Assembly (NCBI GenBank): GCA_900491605.1
Contig: UESW01004996.1
Coordinates: 254,467-318,466 of the forward strand
Length of the DNA stretch: 64,000 nt
Source: Calamus simplicifolius
Lineage: Eukaryota > Streptophyta > Magnoliopsida > Arecales > Arecaceae
Direction: 5' to 3'
This document shows positions 1-12,500 of the stretch, piece after piece (the stretch's first letter is position 1; every line of letters begins with the position of its first letter). A program made the position numbers and the translations under genes. The notes beneath the pieces were generated by a model. The model had not been told where the DNA came from, ran no database searches, and worked only from the letters and a program-made list of their open reading frames with translations.

Positions 1-1289
1 AAAAGGAAAAAAAATGGAGAATTTGAAGAGAGGAGGGACTTGTACCTGCTTCTCGAATTACTAGCATAGGTCAGGCACCAAGCCTCCTAAGCCACCATGA
101 ACCAAGCAGAACTAGGTGGTTCTGCTCGAAATAGGTTGGTTCAGGCCAGTTCAAGGCTTGTCCCAAACTGAAGGGCCGTCGCATCTCGGTAACCAACTGG
201 TTCAGTTGGTGTCCCTGAACCAAGCAGTTGGAGATGGTTCAGCCATTCATTCTTTATACAATTATGGTAGCCTTAACAATTTATTACCTAATTGGGAAGA
301 TAAGTGAATCTTGGAGCTGAAGGAAACTTGGAGACTGAGTAAAAAACACTATTATTTTTCTTTCCTTTTTCTGCCACAAAGGAGCCTTTGCACCTAGTTA
401 TCTGAATATGAAGTGTCAGGAAAAGTAACCATATAAAATAAGTTCAGGATCCATCTGATATATCATCTATGATATATGTGGTCATCTTCAAGGATTCTCT
501 ATATTTGGCTGTCTGTCTTTAGTATGAATTCGGATCTTACCATCTCTGCTGGAATGGTATCCTAGGTCTTATTTCATGCTAGTATGCTAGTTATAGGATC
601 AGGCTTGCTTATAGCATAGTTTATAACTGTTTTTCTTTGTATATCATCTTTGTTCATAGAAAGTGAGAAATGTTATTTATTATATATTTCATCTGCAACA
701 TATTTCCTTCACTTGCATCTGCATTCCTTGGTATTTTTGCTGTTTTATTCAGGATGGATCCAAATGTGCTATCACTGGGTTTTCAACGTTTGAGAATGTG
801 GAAATTTGAAAGAATTGGAGAAACTATGGAACAAAGAAGACCCTGATCTTCTTCCATGGGAGAAAGGAGAGTACTTGCCATCAAATACAGTGCTGCTGAA
901 CAACTCTCCTTGCAACTAGCTGGGATTGGCTGCATAAATCATTTTTCTCTATTCAACTCTTTTCTGAGTCACCCTCTGTAATCATGTAAGAGGTCCGTAT
1001 CTTTTTACTATTCTTGGCATTTATAAATGGATTTATCACCTTTATTCACCTTTATAAGATTTTTTAGCTTTTCGGCATATCCATTTCCTTTATTGAATTG
1101 TTTGTTTGCTACACACTGCTATCTTACCATATCACCACCATTTTTATGATGAAGGTGACAATTCTATAGTTTTATTCTTTTACATGATCTATGTCTGTTA
1201 CTCCCTTTTTCCTTGTTTTCTACAAATGTCCCTAATATTCGTAAGCAGGTCCAGGAGGAGATTTTCAAGTCTGATCAGGCCTCGGTTAG

Positions 1290-2190
1290 TAGAGCTTTTG
1301 GATAGTCCAAAAGTATTTTTTTTAATGGTAAAGGCACTTTTCATTGTAGGATGTTTGGTAAAAGTTTTAAAAGTGCTTTTAAAACGATGCAAAAGCTGTT
1401 AAATGCCGAACTAGAATGGCTCCAATTCAGAAGATGAGTGGGAAAGCTTTGAAATATGATAACATAATAGCAATAATAAAGCTCCGAATTATAATAAATC
1501 TTTATTATTATAATATTGTATTGTTAAATTTAATATTATAATATAATAACAATACAATAGTTCTATTATAATAAAATATAATAAATATTGGATGGAAATA
1601 TTATTATAACTACAATGTAATCATGTAGTATAAAATATGATAATATAATAATATTTCGATATTGTATATCAGATAATAATATTTTTAATAACATATTATA
1701 ATATGATATTATTATACGAGGTAGACTTGGCTACATTTGAATGTAGCCAAATTTAAATCCAGTTACCTCTCTTATCCTTGAATCCATATATTTCACAGAT
1801 CCAAAAGATGAAAAAAATGAAAAAGGTAGAGTGACTCCGAGATCCATGTAAATCCAAGGGCGAGGGAGATGATTGGATTCTGGACTTGGCTACATTCGAA
1901 TGTAGCCAAGTCTGCCTCTTATTATATTATAGCATTATTATAATTCAAAAATTTATAATAATAGTTAAACAATTGGAAATACTATAGTGGTTGTTATCAT
2001 TTTTTATTATAACGGCATTTTCTTAGTTTGGCTATCCAACAAATGTTATTGTCTCACAAAATTTTAAAAATATATTTATCAAATAGGAAACATTTTTTCA
2101 CAAAAGTTCTACTTGCAAAAGCTTTATTGCCTAAAACTTTACCATCAAAAGTTATACTGCAAATAGCTTTGCCAAATGGGGCCTTAGAGG
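1290..2190. other. AT-rich fold-back block around a MITE
   Basis: This is an AT-dominated stretch rich in TTATTATAAT-type runs that can pair with one another, flanking the MITE at 1718-1918. The outer parts (near 1295-1400 and 2030-2185) are full of AAAAGT/ACTTTT-type motifs in opposing orientation. That would fit the ends of a larger decayed non-autonomous DNA element, but I could not define its termini. It is repeated in copy B near 26460-27370. Confidence 0.35.
1718..1918. mobile_element. 201-bp MITE with self-palindromic TIRs (copy A)
   Basis: The terminal inverted repeats are about 37 bp and begin GAGG(T/C)AGACTTGG. Each TIR contains its own palindrome. The right one is a perfect 30-bp palindrome at 1883-1912, with half-site GACTTGGCTACATTC. 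The left one is the same with the outer positions decayed. The flanks TTATTATAC (1709-1717) and TTATTATAT (1919-1927) agree at 8 of 9 positions, which would fit a 9-bp target duplication of the Mutator type. The flank is low-complexity AT, so that assignment is tentative. No coding capacity is present. Confidence 0.7.
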
Positions 2191-3929
2191 GGTTAGCCAT
2201 GGCTGATGTCTGCCAACATGTTTGTGTTAGCTCATTTGGCTAGTGAGCAATTACAGATGTGAATCCATCATGGACAGATTATGCATAAATTTGGGAATTA
2301 TTCCTCTCGCAACTGAGAGGACATTGATGACCTTTGAGGGTGTATCTAACGGAAGGTGACCAAATGAGAAATAAGATATGGAAAATCAATAGGAAGTGAT
2401 TTGAAATTCTGAGGCTAATAAGCACCTAAACATTTCAATCACAGTGACGGAGTTCCCTGTCAACGAAACTAGAACTTGTAAGTAAACATCTAGTCTTTAT
2501 CAATCTTCTTATTTTACCAATACTTGATGTTATAGACTCTTGATTTTTGCAGGCTGTGATTATTTTTTTCCCCTGACAAGTGTCAAAGCATTATTTATCA
2601 AGCCTAGCAATTGACACCAAGCTGGATAACTGATTTTGCAGTATGACGGCCTGTTACTGTTTGGTAATTGAAGCTGTTGTCAACTAATGTGAAATGTCAC
2701 GCATCTTCTATTCATTTTCTGGGAAAAAAACACATCTTCTATTCATTATATTTTTGAGTTCTTTGATAGAATTGTAATTTGTTCTTTGTAACAGTGATGG
2801 AGATGTTGAGTTGAATAGAGCTTGCGCTCTTACTACAAATAGGTTTTAGCATGCTATATGTTGGATTCATGAGATTATTCCAAGATTAGAGAAATGGTGG
2901 TTAGAATAATCTGAAGTCTTTTCCCTCCTTTTTAATTTCCCTTTTTATTTTACAGTAATATTCAAGGACATTACATGTTGGTGACTTGTGCAAGATTTCC
3001 ATTTTTTTGCCCTGTTGCTATATTGCCCCTGGAGGAACCGAAATTTAGGACCTCATCAGTGCTATTGTTTTGATGCTGCTGATTCCATTTGTTGAATAAA
3101 TTAGCGTGGCTTGAGCTTTTTTGTCCTTCTCTGGTATAACGTTTTAATCTTTTATTGTTTGTCAGCTGTGGCAATAGATGTTGAAGATTAAGATATATTC
3201 ATGAAGGCAGTCTATCTGAGAGCAAATGACATTGTGCTGATTTGGTTTTTCTTTTAATTTTTTTGGAGGACCAGCTCTGTTTTGAAACTTGCAAACTAAA
3301 ATTTGATCATAAGAATGATGTTGTAGAAATGAGAAGATAATATAAAATAAAGGGCTTCAGTCATGTGATAAGATCTCTTGGTATATTTTAACTTGTTTCA
3401 GGAGGGGAAAAAGTTGAAGTCATGAACAATAATTATGTGCAAGTTATACTGGAAACCTTGCAAGAAGAGTTCATAAAAAGGTAATAAATTAGACCTTGAC
3501 TTTTAAATTCCTTCAGATCTTGTTTTAAAGATGTCTTGTTGGTGTTAATGCACAAGAATTACCAACACATATATGTTAATCACCACAGCTTGTTTATTGA
3601 AGTATTTTACATTAATGTTGTTACATAAACTAGAAGGAAACATGAAGCACAGTGGTAATGAAAGCTGCTCAACTTCAGCGAACAGCTTAAGCTTGGCTTA
3701 GCTAAGTTATGAGTCCATGCTTTAAGCCACCCTTAAGCGTCATTTGGCAAACGAAGAAGTAATTCTTCTGCCTGAGAAGTAACTAAGGAGAGAAGAATTT
3801 ATTTGTATTTGGTTGGACGTGGAAAGGAAGCTTGGAAAATAGTTTTCCCTAAACTAATTATGTTTGACTATTCTTGTTTACTGGCTGGAAAATGGAAGGC
3901 TATTTTCAAATTTATCTTTTCATTATTTT

Positions 3930-4507
3930 TGTTACCATGGAAATTTGTTCTTCGACTCGGGTACGGTCCATCTTTGGATTCGAACGTCGATCTCTTGGCC
4001 GGATGGAACCTGCAAGATAGTCCTCATGCAGAGAGTGTCGAGGGTGGTCCTCTACGGAAGATCTTTCGATGCCCAAGTCATTGGAGATTCACAACAAGCA
4101 GATATGAGAAGGTTTTCGCAGAAGAGTTCCTTATGAATGGTCTCTCAAGGAGCCGGTGAGCTCTGTTTGAGCTTTAATGGTTGTTTTTCTTAGTGAAAGA
4201 GTGAACATACCTGAAGAAATTTTGAAAAGGATATTTATAGACTGTCTAAGTGTTGGCGGTTTGTTCACTTGATTCTCTGAATGTGTCTTAAAAGATGGAG
4301 AATCGAAATGATGGAAACCTGATTTGAATCAAGTTTGTTACAAGGCCGATGGGATTTGAATCTTGTTCGAATATGTCTTAGAAGATGGAGAATCGAAATG
4401 ATGGAAACCTGATTCGAATCAAGTTTGTTAAAAGGTCGACGGGATTTGAATCTTGTTTGTTACAAGGATCGACGGCTGAAGAGGCTGGTTCGGAGCTTTG
4501 AGATTCG
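3930..4507 (-). repeat. Truncated LTR of the Tat element 1 family
   Basis: This piece matches the left LTR of Tat element 1 from its first base (TGTTACCATGG at 3930, compare 29110) through 4507. It includes a 90-bp internal duplication (units near 4281 and 4371). That duplication is present in the left LTR of element 1 but absent from its right LTR. The LTR is cut at 4507 and the internal region and second LTR are missing. The LTR and its insertion point therefore predate the segmental duplication. Confidence 0.85.
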
Positions 4508-4980
4508 AGGCGCCATCTCTGACGTGCGCCGCTTGACAACGCCGGATCCAACAACCTACCGGTAACATCGTTGATGGGACAGAACCTATCTACCCAACAA
4601 CTGATGGGACTTAACCCACCAACCAGTCCAGATTCATGCAACGGCTCAGCAGACATTCTGACTTCACGAAAACCCACGTGATCGTGCCAGCGTCAACCCC
4701 TATAAAAGGGTAAATTACGTCGAGAACCAGGTAACGCAAGTTTACACACTTGATGCCCTAACTCTCAGAAGAACAATCCAATTCATCTAAGATCTCTCTT
4801 CTCTTAAGAGCTCTCTCGAGCTCCTTCTCTGCTGTGACCTCAGTCACTGACTAGGGCATCGGAGGTCCCATCGGAGAACCCTCTTCGGTCTTGGGACTTC
4901 TTTGCAGGTAACCCGGTGAAGAAGGAGAGCCTCCGTTCCCGACGTCCAGGAGAGGTGATTGAGCGTCATCAGGAATATAA
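4508..4980 (+). repeat. Fragment of an unrelated LTR
   Basis: This non-coding stretch looks like the U3-R-U5 part of a plant gypsy-type LTR. It has a TATA box TATAAAAGGG at 4701-4710, a transcription-start-like region near TTTACACACTTGATG, and a U5-like tail with GGGCATCGGAGGTCCCATCGG. I found no matching partner LTR, primer site or coding region in the window. It is fused directly to the broken Tat LTR at 4507/4508. The right limit is approximate. Confidence 0.5.
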
Positions 4981-6499
4981 GACAGGTAAATGATGAACCA
5001 ACCTATCACAAGTTAAGAAGGTTACAAAACATATTCATATCCCAAGAGCTTAATCAAGCACTACTCTCATTCTGCAAGCAGAGACCACCCAATGTTAAGC
5101 ATCCTTGACTGTAGCTAGGAATGGTCCTTCCTAATTTTTAGCAGCATTGGATTCTTATTTCCTTTCTGAAAAGACCTGGGACCACAAAAACTTATTCTGA
5201 TTCTGGATCCAAGTTTGCATAGGAATTGTGTCTAAATACATGCACAAAATAATTGCCGAGTTGACTAGTTGAGGAATTCTCAAATTTGTTAGAATTATAT
5301 TCAAGAGTTGTCAGGTCCCCATAAAGTGCTTCATGGGGATCCAAATTTTGTATCCTTAAATACTGAGTTTTTTTCTACATCAAAACAGGATGCTAGGGAC
5401 ATAATTTATGCTAACTAGCAAACAAGGTGTCCTTCAATCAAGAGGCAGTCTCTTGTGTGTTCAGTCCCTCCTTTTCAAATAAAATAAACTTTCTGCAAGT
5501 TATTTTCAGTTTTTTATAATTAAGAAAAAAAAACTTTTCTTCTCAAGCTCAACATAAGACCAGAAAACAGAACACAATTGGATTAGTTCAGAAGAACTTT
5601 CTTCATACCTACTACTTGTCAAAGGAAAGGTGGTGGGCTAATGGATTCAGGATGATGAGAAAAATACTTACCTTTTCCTTATCATTTGTTATTCCAAAAG
5701 TAGAAACAAGGTTAAAAACTTGAATGTTGAGGGAAGGAGGCTGGAAACTGAGAAGAGGATAAAATTGACCTCTGTCATCTTCTTCCAATTCCACTCAAGG
5801 GGAATATAAGTGATAATCATTCAGAGGTTTTTGGTTCTACAGAATTGTGAAATATAGGATGCATAACATCGCATGTTTTTAGAAATTAAATATAGTGGTT
5901 TTTTTTAAAAATTAAAAAATATATTTAAAAAATAAGACATGGACTGACAAGAATAACTGGCATGGAATTGATAACTAAAGTACCTAAACTCTACAAATCA
6001 GATGGATAAAAAATGCGACTTACTAAGGATTTGGATGAAAGGAATGATGTAGACGTCTTGAAGAATATAAACTTGAGCCAACTTGATCAAAAGCTACTGT
6101 CAATAATTAGGTGTTGCGTTTTCAATATACATGATATATTTTTTTATTTTATAATTGATAATATATACACATATGTGTTTTCAAAAGCTTTTTTCCACTC
6201 AATTGCTTAAAAAAAAACAAACATAAATAATATATCTAGGCAAATGGATTGTATATTTTCCTTTCTCTATATGAGTGAGACCCAAAATGAAAATATTACA
6301 TGTATCCTCTCTATATTCGTACATCTTACCTTAACTATATGTACAACAAGTGATGGAATTAGATTGAGCTAGAATAAAACTTAATTAATATAGATACTCT
6401 AAAAGTATTTCTAGGTTTGCATCTTAATATATACTTATCAAAAATTAATTTATAGACTTTACACATACAAACATAGAAGACGAGAGAGATTGTGACGGT

Positions 6500-6552
<53 letters not shown>

Positions 6553-8248
6553 TTAGTATAAGTTGGAATGTACAATCCATCTAATTTATAGTTTAAAATT
6601 ATTAATTATAAATAGTAAGTTTTTATTAGCACTTTTTAATTAGAGGACTAAGATGCTTGGAAAAATTAAAAAATAGATTAAATTAAATTAATAGCAGGGT
6701 AGGTGCTCATTTATAAGCATGTATATGTATCTAAGAGCTTAGTCTAGTATAATCAACCTCATATTAGTTATGTATTGGAAAGATCCTGAATACATATATA
6801 AAAATAAGAAATCCGAATAATACCTTCCAGCTAATATTTTCAAATGAAACATTGGACTATGAAAAAAGTATCAGAGTTGACACAGGCTATGGCCTATATG
6901 GACTAGGGGGGATATATAAATAGGTTTTATATGTTTGAACCCTTAGTTTAACAAGTTTACTTGAGATTAAATAGAAGAAATGTGTGAGAGCACAATATGT
7001 GATTACTCCCACATTAACTGTACAATAGGGAGATCTTAGATATCTATACATGATCAAAAAGCTTAAATAATATCTTCTACCTAGCATTTTTGGGCAAAAT
7101 CCTAAGTTGTAACATACACACACTCATATATATATATATATACATGTATGTATGTATGCATAAACAAAGAAGTAATTAGTTCATGTAAAGTATTTTTAAA
7201 TTATGATAACTACAAGCATTGATAGTTTTGAGAGGGAAAATCTATTATTAATTGCTTAATTACTTCTCAAGTATTTATTTTAACATACTCTTCAGCTTTA
7301 TATATAAGTGTATATATTTGTGTACATATGTATATGTATATGTATATGTATATATTTGTATGTGTATGTATTCCAAATTTACATTATGCCTGCAACTACA
7401 TACAAGCAAAAGTTCAATATTATGTATAAAAAATAGCCATAATGTATAAAAAATAATAGAACATCTAATAATTTAGCATATGCATTGAATAAAATTAGAT
7501 ATAAGCTAATTGACTTACAAATCATATATGGTGCAACATAAATATCGAATATTAACCATATTAGACAGAGATCTAATTAATATAACTAGATCCATCCTGT
7601 AAGTAAGTAGCAAATATGTTAATATATCACACAAAAACTAGTTCAAACAATTGAATTTAATCATTAATCTTCAATATGACCCAAGACAACCTAAAAAGAA
7701 AAGGATATATTATGGGTAGAGGAAGTATTTTGAACAATTCTTGTACATCATCAACACACACACACACACACATACTTGCTACCTAAGCATTGATGAAAGA
7801 TAATATCCAACATGTAATACATCTGAACAAAATCACAATTAGCACAATTTTCACTAAACAATAAAGAAAGATTTAGAAAACATTCTCCCTGTTTTATTCA
7901 TTGACTTTGTTAGATGATTCTTTCTATTTTACATGAAACTTCTACATTAAATGGTCAAAGACTATCTTTTGTTATGATTCTCATACCTAATTTACTTTCC
8001 ATAGATCAAGAATTAATATTTAATCTTGAATAGTAGATAAAAAAATAAATATTTAATATTGAATATCTTATATTATAATAATTTAATATTCCATTATAAA
8101 CCTTTGGCTAATCTTTTCCTAGTCAGTTATGGCAATTATTTTCCATCATTTATACATCATTGGAGGTCCAATACCATAAAGGTGGCTCTACCATCTACAA
8201 TAATTTTTTTAAAAATAAACTTATTACCAAAGAGCACCAAAAAGATTG

Positions 8249-8307
<59 letters not shown>

Positions 8308-8689
8308 TCTAAAATTACATTTACATCATCATAAATTTTTATCTACATGCATGCTCTTTTAATTTTTTTACATATATATGTCCTTATAAATTGGTTTTTT
8401 TCATGCATTTCGTTATAAATATTCTATATTAATTGCATATTATTATAAATATTTTCTATTTACATGAAGACTTATAAACATATTTATGCAAATAGTAAAT
8501 TCACAAGGTTATAGACTCAAAAAATAATTTATATATATAAAAATATATAAATAGTTAATTTGTGTGGGTATATATATATTTATAAGGGTATATAATTTGT
8601 AATATTTTCAAGAGCATAAATAAATATATAATATATATATATATAAAAAAAAAATCCTATGTATACAAATTTTTTTTTCTACCTGCCCT
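4981..8689. other. AT-rich intergenic DNA, no gene seen
   Basis: No ORF of credible length or family resemblance was found on either strand. The region holds simple repeats: (AT)n at 6502-6549, TATG/TATA-rich runs near 7125-7150 and 7305-7365, (AC)n at 7754-7772 and (TA)n at 8250-8303. ORFs crossing these runs encode Ile-Tyr repeats and are artefacts. It is the 5' intergenic region of the SURP gene. Confidence 0.6.
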
Positions 8690-9022
8690 CACGTAAAACC
8701 AGCTCCATCTTGAACTTATCAAGAGAGCACTTACCGTTTGATTCATTTTGGACGGTTGATCTCTGCCCATCGCATCGCTCGACGCCTATTCCATTCCGGG
8801 GACTTCGATTCACTGACACACGTCCACTCTGCTCTTCGCCCGACGCAGTTACGAGGTGCGGACAACATTTCCATCGCGTTTTGTTCCGACTCCGAACCCC
8901 AAACCCCTGCCTTTCTTCTATAGAAATTTCCCTGTTTCGGCTCTCAATTTCTGAAGGCCTCCGAGCGATCGCAAGGGGCGATGCTGTAACAGCGGACTCG
9001 CACGCCGTCGCCATCGAAAGAG
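8690..9022 (+). other. Non-coding first exon (5' UTR) of the SURP gene
   Basis: Base composition changes sharply from AT-rich to GC-richer, CG-containing DNA near 8690, as often seen at plant gene starts. A consensus splice donor (GAAAGAG/GTATGTG) ends the exon at 9022, and an acceptor (AATCGTGTAG) closes intron 1 at 9482, giving a 460-bp leader intron. A minimal upstream ORF (ATG CTG TAA) sits at 8981-8989. The transcription start cannot be placed exactly. Confidence 0.55.
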
Positions 9023-9525
9023 GTATGTGTTTGGTTTCAGAAGTCGATGCTGTTCGATTTATGAAGCAATGGTAGTTCGCTCGAGGTGGTACGATCGGTG
9101 CTTGCCCTAGGTTTGCAATCTGACGCGGCTTAGAGGGTTAGGGTTTTGGATTCTGCTCGTTAGAGGCAAAAGGAATGGTTTTTAATCGGGTTTTTGTTGA
9201 AGATTTTTGTTCTTGATACCGTTCTGTGATGAAGGAGTGGGTTTGAAACTTTTTTTTTTTTTTTGAATGACCGGGATAGATTTAGAAATGGATTGGTTTC
9301 CTTTTGCATGCATTCTACTTCTCTGCATTTTTGTGGTATCGAGCTTTGCATGCATTCATTTTTTTGGTGGATTTTTCTATATTTCTGCTGCTATTACTGA
9401 TGGTAAAGAGAAAAAACCTCCCCTTTGGTGTTCGTTATTCCTTTTTCTTTTGAACTGCAATGTGCTAGTTTAAATCGTGTAGGAAACTCCAAATCGTGTT
9501 TGAAGAAGATATTACTAAAAGTGAG

Positions 9526-12500
9526 ATGTATGGGCAAGGGAACTATGTTCCCCGGTTCCGGCAGCCGCCACCTCAATTTCGGCAAGCCCCTGCACGGCAC
9601 GCTGCTCCTTTCCATCGAGCTTACCACCATGGCCCTCCACCGCATCCACAAATTTACCAAGCTCTCCCGGGCCGGCCTCCTGAACCCTATCAGAATGCCT
9701 CACATGCTCTGCTGGCACGGCAGCAGCCTGCATGCGTCCCACCTCCTGGATTGGTGAACATGGACCAACCTTTCATCCACCAACCTCCTCTGCCAGTCCA
9801 TGGAAGTGCCCTAATCGTTCCTTTCTATGCCCAACCATGCCATTGTTACCCTCCATCCATGTCAAGCCAGAATGCCCATCAAAGAATGTTTCCACTTCCG
9901 CCTTCTCCTTCACAAGGGCAAGTTCTGTGTAGGGCTCCTCCCCTGCCCTCTCTGGGAATTCAACATTTGCCTACTTCTTCACGTTCTCCTCCATCTAGTT
10001 TTGTCTCAATGATACCTGCCCAAATTCTGCCACTTCGAAGCACTTCAGTTGGAGATGTCCGCTACGTTCCACCTCCACCCTCCCTCCTTCTCCTCCTCCT
10101 CCTCCTCCACCCCTGCCACCTTCACCGCCTCCGCCAGCCCCTCCAATGGTGGACCTTCCAACAACTCTCAGGGCACCATCTGAGGATTCTGTGGCTGACA
10201 GGGCCCATTCCGTTCATGCTGATGCTTCAGTTACTCCAGCCCAGTCAGCTGATAATGCCACTGCATCTGGCAAATTACCCATTGGTGAAGTTGATAATGC
10301 TGCAAAGAAGGTTTCAGTAGTGGAAGGAGAATTGTCAGGAGATCTCCCTCCACCTCCACCCAAACCAATTGAAGAAGATGTTGTTCGGAATATTGAGGTG
10401 TTGTGTAAGTTTATTGAGAGGGTTGGACCTGAATTTGAAAACATGGCTCGCACAAAGGAGGCTGGGAATCCGAAATTCGCCTTCTTGTTTGGAGGTGCAC
10501 CTGGGAGTGCTGCTGCTATTGGGTATGAGTATTTTCAGTGGATGAAAAAGAAAAGCCATTTTGAAATGGAATTGAACAAACATCCTGATAGGCTATCAGA
10601 AATGGAGAGTTCTTTGCCATCTGGTAATTTGGAACATGTAGATGCAGCAAGTTCACCTGCTGCATCAGATATGGAAGGTCAGCGAACATCTCTTGCTTCT
10701 TTCACACTTCTCTACCCTTGCAAATTTTGGGATTCATGAATCCTTGGTTATCATTAAAATTAATATTAAGAAGTTTCTGTTTCATGCATACTCACTGTGC
10801 ACTGACTGTGTGGCTGCCTTTGGTCTCTATGCTTGTAACTACTCTCTTTTATACAGATTTGCAGATTTTGGTGCATATGGTCGTACGAATATTGGAAATT
10901 TATGCTTATGGTAGCTTTCTTTTAAAATTGATGCTTGTATTTCTTGTTATGATCTTTAAGATGATTTTGTACTATTTTGTGGCAGATATGTCTTAAATTT
11001 GAGTAACCTTATAATTGGCAATGTGCTACTATTTTTGCATCTTTACGCATGATTGCAGAGTCTCTGGCTGAAGGATGATGCAGTAAGCACCACGTGTTTC
11101 ATTTTCAAAGTCGTTGAATTGTTTTTATACATCTAAGATTGTTTTTGCCATCTTCAGAACTTGTGATCTCTCGAGTATAAAGACTTTGAAATTGAATATG
11201 GGGGGAATGAGTCTAAGCCAAATTAGACATAGTAACATCTTTGTTGCTCCTTTTCTTTTTAACAACATCATGCCGGTTGCTCCTAGTGGTGAGCCTTTTT
11301 GATGAATGCAGAAATGGGAACTGCTCAATCACAAGTACTCCTCAAGAGCTCAAGTCTGTGGTCTTAATATGGATTAGTAATGTCATGACTCAAAGTTGAA
11401 AATAAAAATCATCTATGGAGAAAAAAGATTAAGGATGATTACCAACTCATGCGTAAGAAATCAAAGGGAAGCATTAAGGGAGGAGGAGGAAGAAGAATAT
11501 GATTTTAAATGATGTTTGAGGAACTTTCTAGTGCTGATCTCCAGAGCAAAATTAGGAGCTTCATGAGTTCCTGTAGCCCAACATACATCTGAATGACTGT
11601 TCATCTTTATTTACTGATGTTGCATCTCTAAGTTGGAAGTAGAGTTCTACATTTGAACACTGTATACTTTATATCAATTAAAAGATCACCATTACTCAAT
11701 GTCTTTTGACAATTATAAGTTTGTCTAGCACGAATTTCAACTTTGAAACTTCAATGACTGCCGTTATATGCATTTAGAACTTAGTGCGTATCTAAAAGTA
11801 TTGTTTTCTATAAACTTTTCTGTATTTTGATTTGTAAGTTTATTGGATTACTATCCAGAACTCTTTCCCTTTTAAGTCCAATCTGCCAGAGAGCTATAGG
11901 TACTTGCTTTTTTGGATGTTAATAAGGTCACCCTTTGGACTGATGAAAGTAACTGATCTTTATTCTATTATGAAGTGATTCTCCTATTTAAGGGATGCAC
12001 TACTTTAGCCATATTTGATGTCATGCCCACTCAAATCCTTTGTTTTTGCTCGCTGCACCAGCTCCCAATACTCTTTAGCCACTACTTATTGCTTTGACCT
12101 GATTAAGATCAACAGGTTTACATTGACTCTGGATATTAGAATTCTTTGTAATGCATGTTTGTGCAACTATTAATATCATTTAATTAAGATTGCCATCTAG
12201 CAAGACATCTAGCAAGTAGCAAGATGGTTTCTTCTTGAATGAAGAGGAAGTAAGTCTTTTGGACCTGGAGATTTTCTGCAATCAGTGGACACTAAGGAAA
12301 TAAAGGTCTGCCCACATTTTGTAAAATAAAAGGGACAGATGTTTTGTGTAACTATTGATATCATTTAATTAAGATTGTCATCTAGCAAGACATCTAGCAA
12401 GATGGTTTCTTCTTTAATGAAGAAGAAATAAGTCTTTTGGACTTGGAGATTTTCTGCAATCAGTGGGCACCAAATCATTAGTAACATTGGGAGCATCAGA

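Larger units (their letters stand above)
1..4507. repeat. Segmental duplication, copy A
   Basis: This segment recurs in direct orientation at about 25169-29688. The offset moves only from 25168 to 25180 because of a few short indels, and substitutions are sparse, so identity is roughly 99% by eye. The left limit lies outside the window. The right limit (4507 here, 29688 in copy B) falls inside an LTR of the Tat element 1 family. After that point the copies diverge completely: copy A runs into an unrelated LTR fragment, while copy B continues through the full LTR and element. No convincing gene is present. The short ORFs are not conserved beyond the duplication itself. A true genomic duplication and an assembly duplication of two haplotypes cannot be told apart from sequence alone. 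Confidence 0.93.

Noticed and set aside
1106..1402. ORFs in the duplicated segment (1106-1402, 2028-2243, 2971-3174)
   Set aside because: They recur in copy B only because the whole segment is duplicated. They show no domain, no splice context and frame changes between copies.
1883..1912. Palindrome as a transcription terminator or regulatory operator
   Set aside because: It is part of a MITE terminal repeat present twice per element, and no gene lies nearby.
3803..4159. 118-codon ORF in copy A (also 28983-29342)
   Set aside because: It runs from MITE-like sequence into an LTR. The frame is an accident and differs between LTR copies.
6359..6580. ORF with a long Ile-Tyr repeat (also 8059-8304)
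   Set aside because: The reading frame exists only because it crosses an (AT)n microsatellite.
8659..9075. 138-codon ORF in the first exon region
   Set aside because: It crosses a clear splice donor at 9022/9023 and has no recognisable domain. The region fits a 5' UTR exon better.
11060..11083. Mini-exon between an acceptor and a GTAAGC donor in the SURP intron
   Set aside because: In the phase required by the preceding exon it introduces a TGA, while direct splicing from 10677 to 12720 is in frame.
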